In this document: positions 48,497-60,565 of the stretch, piece by piece | Numbering within the stretch: the first letter of the stretch is position 1 | How the letters are laid out: each line of letters begins with the position of its first letter | Origin: Chromera velia | Taxonomy: Eukaryota > Sar > Chromeraceae | DNA: 64,000 nucleotides | NCBI GenBank assembly: GCA_018398765.1 | Contig: JAHBMJ010003505.1 | Coordinates: forward strand, 25,460 to 89,459 | Direction: 5' to 3' | The notes under the pieces: model-generated | Told to the model about the DNA's origin: nothing | Seen by the model: the letters and a program-made list of their open reading frames with translations, nothing else | The model's database searches: none | Position numbers and translations under genes: made by a program

Positions 48497-49022
48497 GGGT
48501 GGAGGCCAGTTGAACAGACCTGGTGGGATTGCAGGAAGACATCTTTCACCGGGCCACTGGCCCGCCCAAATGGCCATGAGGACTTCGGATAGTTTAATTC
48601 ATTTGTGGTTTCATCGTCGTAGTCTAGACTCATAGACGTATACTCTACACCGTACGGCTAGGAGTAACTCGGTGGTGGTACCAGGTGTTGTTCACATTGA
48701 TAACAAGTGTTTATTTGATGTAACACCAGTTATTTTGTTCTATTCCTAGTTTTACTATTCAGTCATAAAACAGGTTTAAACAGTCTTTTTGATCTTTTAA
48801 AACATGAATAAATATCAAAGCAACATAACTACTGAAGCATTGTTTACTTATTTTACTTTAGTTTACTTCTAACGGTACACTGGCAGTGTACTTAGCACTA
48901 TACTATCTAGTAGTATACTATACTGGCTATCATACGTACTCATTATAGCTGTATTTACTAAATTCTAAGCTTCTCCTATTAAATTGCGGTATAAATAGGA
49001 TATATATGGAGAAGTCCTGCTG

Positions 49023-49766
49023 CTAGGCGACGCACAGTGGTAAAAAAAAATAATCTGAAAACGTCTATTCTTTTTTTTATTATTATTATTTAAAATTTTA
49101 TTGTATATGTAAAGAAAAATGAAGGTTAAATGACTAGCTTCAACTAGAGTTTGAATCATATCTAGGATCTCAGTTTCACTTTTAGCTTGGTAGACGCTTA
49201 AAAGGATTGACTAAAACTAGCTTCGACTAGAGCTTCGAAATATAGATCGTCCTAGATATCATCAAAAAGCCAGTCAAAAAACTTCTCCTCTGTCTGCTCT
49301 TCTGTCTACATCCATGCATCCATCCTTCTTGTCACTCTTTGCATAGGACAAAAGAAAGCCCCCTTTTCCCTTCGCCCACCTGCTCGCCTTCGTCCCTGTA
49401 ATCCCTTTTTGCGATGGTCGCTGCGTGCAGTGCCATACACGCAGACTTCATTCATTTTTCAATTAGCATGAATATTCAACAAAGTGTGTTCAATAAAGTC
49501 GATGATGGAATGGTGAAGACACTAGTAGAGACAAACGTACAATAACAACTAGGACTAGAACTAGGGTTGAAACTAGGGTTCAAAGATATTTAAAACTTTG
49601 AGTTGAGTAATAAGTTCGCGAGGAAGTTAGTTTAAAAGTACTTCTAAAAGGTGCTCCTCTAGGTGCTCCTAGAGGTGCTCTAGGAAATCCTTCATAGAAA
49701 AAAAGAAAAAAAAAAAATCTGAAAAGGTCTATTTTTTTTTTTTTTTTACCACTGTGCGTCGCCTAG
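49023..49766. mobile_element. MITE-like element with 26-bp terminal inverted repeats
   Basis: Left end CTAGGCGACGCACAGTGGTA plus A-run (49023-49049) is the exact inverse of the right end (49740-49766). Length is 744 bp with no transposase ORF. A flanking CCTGCT outside the left end and AGCAGG outside the right may extend the repeat. Just inside both ends lies ATCTGAAAA(C/G)GTCTATT in the same direction, so the termini are not simply symmetric. A non-autonomous DNA transposon is the likeliest reading; no target-site duplication is certain. Confidence 0.65.
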
Positions 49767-51239
49767 TAAAAGCAGGTGTTTGTCAAAGCAAAGAGTTCTT
49801 ATATCTCAAACTATAGCCAAAAACAAAGGGAGGAAAGTGAAGATTCACTGAAGAAAACCTCCCAGAAGAGGGGGTGAAAGCACACTATTGCTGAGCGACA
49901 CTTTCTGATCACCCAGGATGCCAGATTTTCGCGATTTTTTTTTTTTGCCGTTACACTGCATTTTATGCACAGGACTGGTGATCGCATGGTGGATGCAGTT
50001 TCATTTAGATTCTTTAAGAGCTTCATTTTATAGCTTTGAAAGGCTGTCAGGCTTTAGAGTGTTGTATGTAGAATTAGTACACACTTTGGTGTTAAAAATT
50101 TTTTCTAGAATTATTGCACACTAATTGTTACACACTTTTATGTGTAACAAAGCGGGGGTCAGGGGTAATCGTTATACATTTAACTTTGTGTAATACTAAA
50201 AAATTGGTGTAATGAAGGCTTGGGTTCAAGGCTCTAATTTAAAGGGATAAATGAAAGTAAATGAAAGACAACTGTACGCCCAGGTAGTGAGGTTTCCCGT
50301 GGGGAGGGTGAGGGAGCTCGGCTCCTCTCAACACGGCTGTGTACGCTAACTACTCAGTCAGAGGGCGGTCACTGACAGATATCAGCTCCGAATATCAGAA
50401 GGACTGGTGTAGCCGGCCTGGTCTTTCTCCTCATATGGCAAGATTGCACCGTATAATAATAGAGGTAATCTGTCCCCCTCTATCAAAAATATTAAAAGAT
50501 AAGAAAGCGTAAGTAGGACAGCCTCAGCGCAGCATAAAAGCCAGCAGATATGCAAGATAGACAGAAAAGAATAAAAAAGCATATAAGGTTTTGGCCAGAA
50601 ACTTTGCTCCGGTCAGGACTCAAGTTTTAGCAGCAGTGACGCCTTCTATCTAATCATCTGATCCTTATCCTTAGTTTTCGGCGGGAGTCCTCCTTATTCC
50701 AGAAGGCGTCTTCATCACCAACACCCGACCCAAGATCACCCAGCAGGGCGTGCCAATGCAGTAACTCACCGCAACACAGGTAGATATCAGATAGCCCGGA
50801 CCTCCCTCGGAGGACCCCTGGCTCCTAAAGAAGCCTTTAAGTCACTATATAGGGGTTCCTGCTTTGTTGGTCACCTCCTAAGCTCACACGCTCACGCCCC
50901 CGACTCCCCCCGGAAGAGAACAGGCACAAGTTTAAGAAAAGCCGATAAGCCCGCCCACTGAACCCTGCCCGAAATATGGTAAGGACCAGCAAGTGCCCCC
51001 ATGGAACTCGCTTAAACCGGAACTGAGAATGCTCCCCGGTGGGGCCTATTTGAATCAGCAGATAGCCTCTGCAGTCAACGGTGCGAGTGTGTGGGTCTTT
51101 TGGACGGTTGATCGATTAACAACCCCTGAGGCGGGAAGCGGTACCTCTAGCATTATTCGTTATAATGAACACAAACCCTTTAATCATCTTATGATCGAAA
51201 AAAAAAAAAATCTGGAAAGGTCTATTTTTTTTTTTTTTT

Positions 51240-51258
51240 ACCACTGTGCATCGCTTAG
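51240..51258 (-). repeat. Solo end related to the MITE-like element
   Basis: ACCACTGTGCATCGCTTAG, preceded by a T-run and AATCTGGAAAGGTCTATT, matches the right end of 49023-49766 with two changes. No left partner was found nearby. Confidence 0.75.
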
Positions 51259-51421
51259 GTTACATTATCAGTGTGCATAAGGGTGAAATTTTCTAGCGGT
51301 GGCTTCAGCAATCTTCTCAATCCGTTTTACCATCGTGGCGATGAGAGCTTCTGGAATGCTTCTGGAGGACGGAGTTCATGTAGAAAGGCATCCAAGTCTC
51401 TCAAAGCATTTGACGGTAAGA

Positions 51422-51745
51422 ATTGGCCAACGGAAAAAAAGGATTCGACAGCCAGCAGAGGCTGTTCACTCTTAGCTCTTTCAATGTTTCCCTCTCGTCT
51501 TCGTCTACATCCTGGTCTTCATCGCTGTCGCTCTCATCACTGCCACTTCGTGCGTCGGTCTCATCGTCAGGGTCGTGCCTCCTAGTGCACCCTTGATTCC
51601 TTTGCTTGACAACTGTCTTCCACTTTTCCCACTGGAATGAATCCGACGTCTCCTCTGCATCGATCGAGCAACTGCTCCCGCGCTTTGCGCACTTACCGTA
51701 TCGATTGCGATCGATTGTCAACACAGAGAAAAGAGGGGAGGCCAC
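51422..51745 (-). other. Acidic coding-like fragment
   Basis: Minus-strand frame with a Ser/Asp/Glu-rich stretch (GSDESDSDEDQDVDEDERE). A possible upstream part, CTYCGLPSFLCVDNRSQSIR, is in another frame ending at GTAAGT. It may belong to the same decayed gene as the zinc-finger fragment at 52376-52733. No family was recognised. Confidence 0.3.
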
Positions 51746-52375
51746 AATACGTGCAGGATTGGGTGGTGCTGGACTGTACTGCTTCTTTCACTCCTGCGGT
51801 GGCATTCTTATGCTTCGGCTCTGCTATGCCTGAAATAAGCTTCGAGAATGCTGGAACAGAGATCCGCATTCCAGACGCAACCAGGGTGGCGCAACATGCG
51901 CGGGGGAACCTTCTGTAGGCTTCTGGCAAGTCCGCATCTCGGCGCTCTCTTCACTGCGATGGCACAATCCCCTACAGTTGGTGTGCGTGGAAACTCACAC
52001 CGTTGTTGTCGACGTAATGACCGAAATTCATTTCGCAACTACAGAGCACAGAGTGAATTTCACGCGTACACGGGATGCACGGACGCTCACAGAAAACATA
52101 GACACGAAAAGACGCAGAGGGAAAGCTGAGAGGAAATACAGCAACACGGAGGAGACAGGACATATGTGCGGAAGGAACAAAACAGGGCACGTATAACAAA
52201 ACTCAAGAGCGAGGAGGCCGCGTGCCGGTTAAGAAGCAGAGAGGAAACCACGTGGAAATCGCGATATCAAGGAAGGAACTGGAGGAGAGCGATGAGAGGA
52301 ACAATGGGAAGGCAACTTTTTGAATACAGCGGTGGTTGGAGGGGACAGGCTAATCATGAGATCTTATTGCATACC

Positions 52376-52733
52376 TGAGTTCGATACGCTTCTTCTGCAG
52401 CCGTCATCTGTTCCCGCTTTAGCCGGTCTTGTGTTCTCTCTGCAGAGGTCTGTATAAAAGATCTTTCGCTGGATGCGGGTGGTGAAAGGCTCCTGACAAT
52501 TTTTACACGCCCTTGACAGCAGAGGGCGAGCAGCTACCAGGTCGCGTACTGCATGCATGGCGACATTGGTCTGAACAAAATTTTTTCTGGGCGGGCCTGA
52601 GCTTGGTAGTGCAGCCGTCCGCCTGACAAGGACGCCGAGCCTTTTTCTCACAGTCATTGCAGTACTCCTTTGGTCTGTGGCTCTGCAAGAACCTCGATGG
52701 ACAGCCCACCGTTTTGCAGGATAGTATTCGCAT
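52376..52733 (-). pseudogene. Zinc-knuckle protein fragment (KFCSDQCR type), probably frameshifted
   Basis: From ATG 52733: KEYCNDCEKKARRPC, then GCTTKLRPAQKKFCSDQCR. A third similar unit, CKNCQEPFTTRIQRKIFYTD then LC, follows one frame away; its expected FCS reads FYT. The pattern C-x2-C...FCS-x2-C is common in bacterial and mobile-element proteins. The fragment ends at AG|GTATGC, a possible donor near 52376. The frame change and altered Cys suggest decay. Confidence 0.4.
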
Positions 52734-54034
52734 GGTCTGAGAGACGCGATAAGAATTTTGATCAACAAGCCAGCCCGTTTGGATCGATCAACGAAATGAT
52801 GAGTAGAAAAGCAATCAATGATCAGAATGCAGGCGGATGCTCGACAAGGAGGTGATGTTGGCAATGATCAGAATGCAGGCGGTTGCTTGACAAGGAAGTG
52901 AACTGTGCAGAGTGCATGACTAATTCGTAGCAAGGTCAGTCGCATGCACAGACCATGCACAGGGCCATGCATTCAGAGGAGGGCTTTTTTCGCGGGGGGG
53001 AGCTATATATATGTGGGGTGTGGGCCCCGCGCCGCGTGCATGCATTAATTGGGATGAACGCATGAAGTTCGTCGTGAACCCCCCCCGCGCCATTGCGGGG
53101 CTGCGCGGACAAAAGCCCGCGGTGCGTGACGGATCCTCGTCCAAAGTCCGTTGCCAAAAAATAACTAGACAAGAACCGAGGCCCTGCATGGGCCCCGGCA
53201 TGGCATCGATCTGCATGGCACATGCATGCATTAAGGCCCCGGAAAGCGAAGCGGGGGGCACTTACAAAACAATTTACCCCATGCACATGCATGCAAGAGA
53301 GCGCAACACGCGCGAACTGCATGACCTTTTTATTATTAAAATTATGTACGTATATATATGAAGACGTTCTATTGAGATGAGAGAGAACTATATGCGTTGA
53401 CATTCTCAGTCCTCACAATTAAGGCTCACACCGAAAGGTCTTGCTGCACGAGGAAAACCTCATCTCAGATCAGACTGCTGATGTCAAGTCCACCTCTCTG
53501 TCGACTGTTTGCGCGACTTTCAGGTCGATTCCGGTGATTGCGTGACAGGGACTCGGGATTGAAATTGCTGGCGGAGTTGTTGCAAAACCGGCCTTCTTGT
53601 GAAAGATCTCTGCCAGTCGTAATAATATATACAGTACTCATCTCGATTTCGTTGTCAACCCAGCCCAGAGGGCTAACGCCTGAAGCCTAGAAAGGCTTTC
53701 AAAGTAGCAGCTCCTTTCCAGAGTGCAGACTGCCCCCGCATCTTCAGGTACGCGATCCAGCAGCGGGTGTTGCTTTGGCAAGAGCAGAAGGACAGGCACC
53801 AATCTCACGACAGAAATATGGACACGCAGAACGAGAGCAAGAGAAAAGACGAAAACCCTCGGAGACCTCGCCTCTCCATCGACAAGAAATGCCGGAAGTT
53901 GAAAAGAAAAACGCGGAGACTGAGGTTGGTCTGAGTTCTGACACATGCAAAGATTGCTTCATGCATGTCGCGCCGTTCTCTTAGTCATGTGTTGTTCTGG
54001 CCTTCTGGCTTTTGAATAGCCCCATACACCTTGT

Positions 54035-54065
<31 letters not shown>

Positions 54066-54322
54066 TTTTCTCTCACTGACTCTTCGGACAGACTGGCTAA
54101 CAGGAAGATCCATATGTCTATCCGTGAGTAAGATCGCTTGAGGGAAACTCTTGTATATATTCATGCGTGACCCAGCGATGGACTCGCCTGATGTGAATAA
54201 GGCAGCACACTGTGTAGGAGAGTGGCGCGCGTTTCACCACCGAATATCTTTTGATGGAAGAAAACCGAGAGAGAAAGCTTGCGTACAAACTAGCTTCCTT
54301 TTGTTCTTCCCTTTATGCTGCA
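52734..54322. other. Repeat-containing region without a supported gene
   Basis: Contains a 45-bp near-duplicate (ATGATCAGAATGCAGGCGG at about 52818 and 52866), the second 39-bp GC-rich motif (53235-53273), several TGCATGCAT runs and a (CT)n run at 54035-54075. Short ORFs only. Confidence 0.5.
53235..53273. repeat. 39-bp dispersed GC-rich motif, copy 2
   Basis: Partner of 13394-13432; preceded by GCATGCATGCATTAA. Confidence 0.85.
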
Positions 54323-54382
54323 GAACGGGCTGCAAGCCCTTCTAGGCTTCGGGGAGGCGCCGGAGGACAGCTCAGAGAGCGA
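54323..54382 (+). other. Possible small exon
   Basis: CTGCAG acceptor, 20 codons (NGLQALLGFGEAPEDSSESD) and a GTCAGT donor, matching this window's splice style. No confident neighbouring exon or family. Confidence 0.25.
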
Positions 54383-54666
54383 TGTCAGTGCGCGTCAGCT
54401 GCGACGGCTCCGTCACTTCACATCTCTCCTCCTTGCAGGGAACTGCTCAGCCAGTCTTTCACGCCTGTCTTTCTGTTATCCCCACTCCACTTATCTCTCT
54501 ATCCGTTTATCCATTGGTCTATCTATGTACCCATTTGTATCTGTCTGCCTTTCTGATTGTTTCTGCCCGTCCCCACGCGTGAAAGTCTGAAGGCAAATTA
54601 CATTCACCAGGTTACCATCAGGGAAGAAAAAACAAAACGAAAAAAAGAATAAACGTTTCCTGTCTT

Positions 54667-54688
54667 TCTGTGTGTCTGTCTTTCTGTG

Positions 54689-54721
<33 letters not shown>

Positions 54722-54949
54722 TTTCTTCTCTTTCTTGTCTTGAGTGGAAGCAGCAGAGGAGTAGCGTGTGAAACCAGTGATCACGTGAAAGTCTGTCGGG
54801 AGGTGGAGAGGCAAGGGGCGCTTAACTTTCACCTTTCGGGCCCCCTGCCCACGCTGTTTAATTGTTGGTGCTGTTCTTTTGTCTTTGTTCTTTCTGTCTT
54901 TTTGTCTGTTGTGTTCATGAAGAAAAGAAGGGAGAAGAAGAAACATATA

Positions 54950-54993
<44 letters not shown>

Positions 54994-55025
54994 TGAAGAA
55001 AAGAAGGGAGAAGAAGAAACATATA

Positions 55026-55060
<35 letters not shown>

Positions 55061-55400
55061 GATAAAGGGAACCCCAGAAGAAGAAAAGAAAAGAGAAAGG
55101 GAACCCCAGAAAAAAGAAAAAAAGAAAGTGCTGCTGCTGCTGCTGCTGGCGGTTAGGGGGGCCTGGCTGCTGCTACTGCTGCTGCCTCGTAAGCGAAAGG
55201 AGAAGAAAAAAACGAACACGTCCAGATGGAAAGAATGTGGAAGTGCAAAGGCGTAAGCCTGCACTGGGCAAGGAAGGGCCGCAGGGTACGCTTAAGGCCT
55301 GGAGCTCTGGTACCCTTCCACTGAGAGAGCGCGCCAAAAGAAGAAAGAAAGAAACAGAAGAGAATGAAGAAGGAGAAAAAGGAAAAGAAAAGACGATATA

Positions 55401-55440
<40 letters not shown>

Positions 55441-55527
55441 GCCTGTCTGAATTGACAATGAGTCAAGAAAAGGAAAGAAAAGGAAAAGAAAAAACCACAT
55501 AGTCTGTCTGTCTGTCTGTCTTTCTTT
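54667..55527. repeat. (CTGT)n arrays with dispersed ATGAAGAAAAG elements
   Basis: CTGT arrays at 54680-54722, 54951-54992, 55027-55062, 55402-55443 and 55502-55527. Those after 54917 and 54994 each follow the same core seen at 40271 and 40879; shortened cores (GA(C/A)GATATAGTCTG, CCACATAGTCTG) precede the last two. Confidence 0.9.
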
Positions 55528-55899
55528 CTTTCTTGGAGAATAAAACTCGTACAGAGAGAAAAGCGGCAAAAACAAGCATGCCTTGCCTGTCGCTCTGCAT
55601 GTGAGAGGATCGAAGCAGGCGCAAAAAAGCATCGTGTTGCTCACAAAAAACGAAGTACAAACGAAAAGAGCGGTTGTGCTGGTTTCTTCTTGTCTCAGTG
55701 TCGATCTGACTACGAAGTGATTCGTCTGACTGAAACGTCTTTCCCGACATTCCATTCGCATCCCTGCTGGTCTGTCAACTTTGTTCCACTTCCTGTTCCC
55801 CTCTCTTGCAGGAAGAGTGGGGAGGAAGAAAAAAAAAGAAGACCACAACAAGTTTTCAGCAGAAGAAGAGCAACAAAAACGGGTAGGTGCTCTGCGGCT

Positions 55900-56180
55900 G
55901 CTCTTCCTCCCAAGAGGCAGACTCAGAGAGGCACGTGCAGCGAGGCATGCATCGTAGAGAGTCCAGCGTGAGTGAGGCAGTGAGGCAGATCGACGGTGTA
56001 GACCTGCATGATGAAAAAGACACATCCAAACAGTGCTGCTCTACACTCTCAGGAGTGAGTGCCTTGCACAAGGATGCATGTCATGTCGTGGATGAGGGGA
56101 TATCGGGTTCTCGATTTGGGCCGACAAGGGAACTCTCGGAGGACTCGAAGAAAACCAAAGAGGTCGGTCAAAGTGAATGA
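55900..56180 (+). other. Possible terminal exon, function unknown
   Basis: An open frame to TGA near 56178 with balanced, hydrophilic composition (SEAVRQIDGVDLHDEKDTSK). Gene membership is uncertain. Confidence 0.25.
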
Positions 56181-56626
56181 ATTGAGATAAAATGAAACCG
56201 CCGTACGTCAAAAGAAAAGAGTCGACAGTTTTGTTTCCTTTGCACTAAAAGAAAAGAATCTCGTGGTCCTCAGCTCAGATCCTGCCCTTTCACCACTTCG
56301 TGTTTATTCAGAAAGAGTTTCGCCTCTCACCTTTCTCGTTGCGATTTTGACAAAATTTCCGAATGCAAGCAAGCTTGTGGCACGCCCCACAGTCAGAGAG
56401 TAGCAGCTAACGAGAGCCTCCGTTTCGGTGGATTGATGCATGTGGAGGGATTTGAGCAGATTCTCTCTTGGGCAGCTAAGGTGCACATTCTGAATGCACA
56501 TTCTTTCCTCTTGAAGTCTCAGACCGCACGCAGGTTGGAATCTCTCATGACCGTAAACCAGCCTCGATCCTCTGCATTCGACCGGGCTCGCTGAGAACGA
56601 ACCCCTCAGTCAATCGTACAGGTCTG

Positions 56627-57199
56627 TTGTGCAAATGCATGTCTCCCTCTTTTCTGTTCCCATTTAATGCTGGGCGTTCCATAAACCCCCGGCTCTCTCC
56701 TACACCACGGACCACAATTGGCATTGCGTTGTTTGGGAATCCTATGGCAGCGCTTGGTAGTAGAGGATCGAGCGGGTTTCGGCAGAGAACCGCGCCGATT
56801 CTGAGGCAGTGTTTGGGGGTCAAAAGAAGAAAAAGGGATCCAAGGAGGCTCTTTGTGGAGACTGAAGAACAGAAGAAAATGCCTGAGAGACGCCGAAAAA
56901 CAAGTGATGGGACAGAATTGAGGGAGAGTCTGCCGTTCCTTCTTCTGAAGGAGCTCTCCCATTATTTAAGGCAGAATAAGAATCCTTTCGCTCACATTGC
57001 GCCCCCTCCCCTCCCTGTTTGCATGCATCAACTGACCATCATCGCCTATCTAGACAACGATCGGAACCGACCACGCGGACGGAGACCGCGCTTAATGCCA
57101 CACTGGTCGCTGACGGTTCGGGGGAGCTGTTCACGAAGGGTCCGAACGAGACGCATACGGTGTAAGTTGGTGGTGGCGGAGTTTTCTTTGACTGACTGA
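56627..57199 (+). other. Uncharacterised open frame, 190 codons
   Basis: Reads GRSINPRLSPTPRTTIGIAL, later ELRESLPFLLLKELSHYLRQ. It is the longest frame in this stretch, but the opposite strand is also open and no family was recognised. It may be partly coding or chance. Confidence 0.25.
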
Positions 57200-58337
57200 G
57201 TGTGGCTGCATATATATGGAAAAGAAAGGCAAAGACGGAGTTGAATAATATTATGCGGGAGCGTGAATGCAAGCACTGCCATGTATGCGCGTCTGTCCGT
57301 CTGGGCACGAGGGAAAAACAAAAAAAACAGGGGATAAGGGGGCCCGGGAAAAGGGAACTTGGGAAGAAGAGGAAGATAAGGGGATAGCATAGGCAGGGAA
57401 AGGGGAGGCAGTGACGACAATCGCAGCGACATTACCTACACAGAAGAAAAAGGGGGGGGGGAGGGACCGTGACGCTCTGGGGGGTAGGTGAGCAATCACC
57501 TGCTCTGGGAGGGGAAAGGGAGGGGGGAAAGGGGGGACACAGCACGTGAGATAATGCTAAGCATCATAGAGGGGATACGATCGAAAAGGGGGAACGATGC
57601 AAACATCAGAAAACAAAAGGCTGCATAAAGAGAATTTTCAAAGGATGAACAACAAGGAAGTAAGACAATTGATTGAGAGGAAATTTCAGCTGCGGCGGCC
57701 ACGCTGTCCACTCTGCTTGGTGAGGAGCTCCGACTCGCTTCTCTGTTGCGACACAATGAGGAAAGACCGGTTCAGGCAGGAAGGGAAAAAAGGGGGGGGA
57801 TGGAGTAGGGGAAAGGGGGAATGAAACAAAAAAAGGGGGGGGGGAAGCACCGAGCGACAGCTCACGGGAAAAAGGGGGAGCGGGAAAGAAAAAAAGGGGG
57901 CTGTTGGATGATCAGCTGTGGGTCAGAAGACAGTCGGAGATAACCACTCTGGAGAGTGGCGACGAGACAAAAGATTGACAAATAGAAGAAAGACGAAAGG
58001 AAAGATCAGACGGCCAGGGAAAGGACCGTCCTACCTACCTACCTACCTACCACCTACCTATGAACGAATGAAAGAAAAATAACGCTCATTACATCGGTGA
58101 GCAGGGGAATTACCTGAACCAGAAAGAGGGATGGTCTCTCATTTGTGAACCAACAGAGCCGCAGGGTGTTGGATTGATTCAGAAGGCTGGCCACCTTCAT
58201 GAAAACGCATACCCTGGCAGGCAGAGCAGAGGAAGGAGAGAACGAAAAGTGCACTTTCATTCTCAACTTACCTGGGCAATCCTGGGCAGTGAAATCCAGA
58301 GCGTACGGAAAGGTCCAGAATGACCCAAAGTCGTCAG
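57057..58337 (-). other. Exon-like minus-strand pieces of an unidentified gene
   Basis: 58272-58337 has a GGCAG acceptor and GTAAGT donor and reads DDFGSFWTFPYALDFTAQDC. 58114-58194 reads VASLLNQSNTLRLCWFTNER and ends at CAG|GTAATT. Near 57057-57175 a frame reads TVCVSFGPFVNSSPEPSATS and later stops. Composition suggests a secreted or surface protein, but exon phases do not all join, so no model is offered. Confidence 0.3.
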
Positions 58338-60565
58338 CTGCCAAAATGGGGAAAGGGATAGAGAGTAGAGGGGGGGAACGCAGGGGGAAAGGGGGAGTGC
58401 AGAGAAGTGCAGGGAAAAGTGTGGACAGGGTGACAGGGATGGACGGTGTAAAGGGTAAAGGGGTGAACATCGGGATGCAAAGATGCATGCAGGAAGAAAC
58501 AGGAAGTAAAAACAAATGGCATTCGTGGGAATACAAATAGAGAAAGTTAGTAAGAGACGCAGGTCTATAAGTAGAGCGGTACGTGTGTAGCGCCCTTTGC
58601 TTCTTTTCTTTTCTCTTCCTATGCAGCTGTCGGCATTTCTGGATCTTACCGCAGGGCGTCACTTCTTCATGCTCGACAATGTTTTCTTGACGACCCTCAG
58701 AACGTGTGCTTGTGATCGAACCACTGGAACAGCAGAGCAAAGGAGAACATCGACACTGCCAAAAGCGCACCTTTGGAATTGACTGGAGTTTTTCTACGGA
58801 AAGCAGTGACTGTCTTTTGCTTCCGTTTCTTCTACTTCGTTCTGTGTGACACGAGTCCTGAGGGGAGAAAGGAGAGGGAGAAATGAGAGGAAGAGAGAAA
58901 AGATGACATTGTGAGAGCTGAGAGGGGTGCAAGACCTTGCATTGGGAAGCTTGCGGCCGTCAGGTGACGGACTCTGCTATGGGGCGGAGAAGGTTGACCG
59001 TGTGCAACCACGCAGAAGCCGACGTCCCTACAACAGGTCCTGCGGAGACAGGCCTGGCGGGTTGGCGTCGCCGGTGAGGTAGCAGTGACTGATCACACCT
59101 CCCATTCGGGTCCCTTCAGCGCAAACGGAAGTCTATGGAAGAGATTGAGGAGAAGTTTAATGTGAAAAGATTCTTCCTCTGCGAGCAAGAATCTCATGAA
59201 AGAGGAGGGCATGTGTCCTGGACTCCCTGGCGGCGCCAGGACGACTCGGGTTCGGATGGCGACGCCAGCGCGGGCTCAGGCATTCCACACGCGCCGATGC
59301 GACACGGGCTTTTCTGCAGGTGTTTGAGTGCCGGGGTCTTGGTCCTTACGCACTGTGACTGCCTTGCAGATGAATTGGCTCTGGGACATGGATCTTGTCT
59401 TGTAGCTGCTGTCCTGTAGCTTGAGTTTGTCCTGTCTCATGAATTCAGTCTGTTTGCATGTCACGTTTAATTCTCTGTTAAGTACGGGGATCAAAACGAC
59501 TGTTCTGGAGAGAGATTGGATTAGAGGAAATGAGAGGCGGATTAGGTTGATCAAGGTATCTTGACGATCTTTATTTGAAACCTTCTGAACCTTCTGGAGT
59601 CAATCAGTTTAGAACAGAGTCTTTCCGCCGTCATCTAGCTTAGCCTCTTGAATGTCATGACTAGCTCGTGACAATGACGCATTATAGTCATAACAATAGT
59701 CTTATAAAGACTCTTAATATTAGGTACAGATAGTCAGAAGGTTAAGAATAATAAGAAAAATTAATGGTTGAATTATTCTATATTTTTTGATAATCACAAT
59801 CATAATCACATTAGCTAGTAGACTTTGGTTATAAGCAGTTAATGGGCAAATTATGGCTGAGATGATGAAAAAGGACTTCGACTCTAGCTAATAAGTAGTC
59901 GTAGTAGTCGTAAATTGACTCATAATAGCAGTAGTAGGAGGAGGAGGACGACGAGCAAGGAGGAGGTCCGAGGAGGAGGAGAAGCTAGCTAGCTGCTATT
60001 AGGTGTATGAGAAAAAAAATGAAATAACAAAAGTAATTCAGTGACAAAAAGAGTGAAAAACACCGGCCTGTACTTGCGCAAAGCGCGCGAACTTTTCTTT
60101 TTCTCAGAAAAAAGAATTCAACGCGCGCCGTGTACAATTTATTATACTATAATAAATTCTTTTCTTAATTAATTCATACTATTCATGAACTCGAAATGCG
60201 TGCATGAAGAAGCGGCCAGAAACACACACAGAGGAGAAGGGCTCAGAGTCAAAGAGGCTAATTCAACCGAGCAGACTAACAAAACTGCCACAATCACGCT
60301 TGTCTCAAAACGACGAAGCGTCGCTGGACTTGATCGAATTCCTCACACGGCAACGGTCTCCAGTTTGATGTGTTGATATTGATCCAACAGCAATCAAGTC
60401 GAAGGAACGCAAAAGAAAGTTCTTACTTGGAGCCAAAACTTGTAAATGTGTGCATGTGAAGCCGGTAGGCAAATGCGAGACCGTCCAGTATCTTGAATCC
60501 GTTCTGTGCCGGCACAGGTAAATATATACGCATAAAGAAGCAGAGAAGAGAGGAGACGAAACAAG
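58338..60565. other. Region without a supported gene
   Basis: Short ORFs only. 59560-60180 is AT-rich with a GAGGAG run at about 59935-59985. The last 300 bases should contain the promoter of the gene at 60566. Confidence 0.5.

Larger units (their letters stand above)
48497..51400. other. AT-rich intergenic region hosting inverted-repeat elements
   Basis: Gene-free apart from the element at 49023-49766. 50260-51190 is GC-richer. One frame reads through KPELRMLPGGAYLNQQIASA and nearby residues (51009-51170) but has stops upstream; it could be a decayed element body, since an end like the inverted repeat lies at 51240-51258. Confidence 0.45.
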
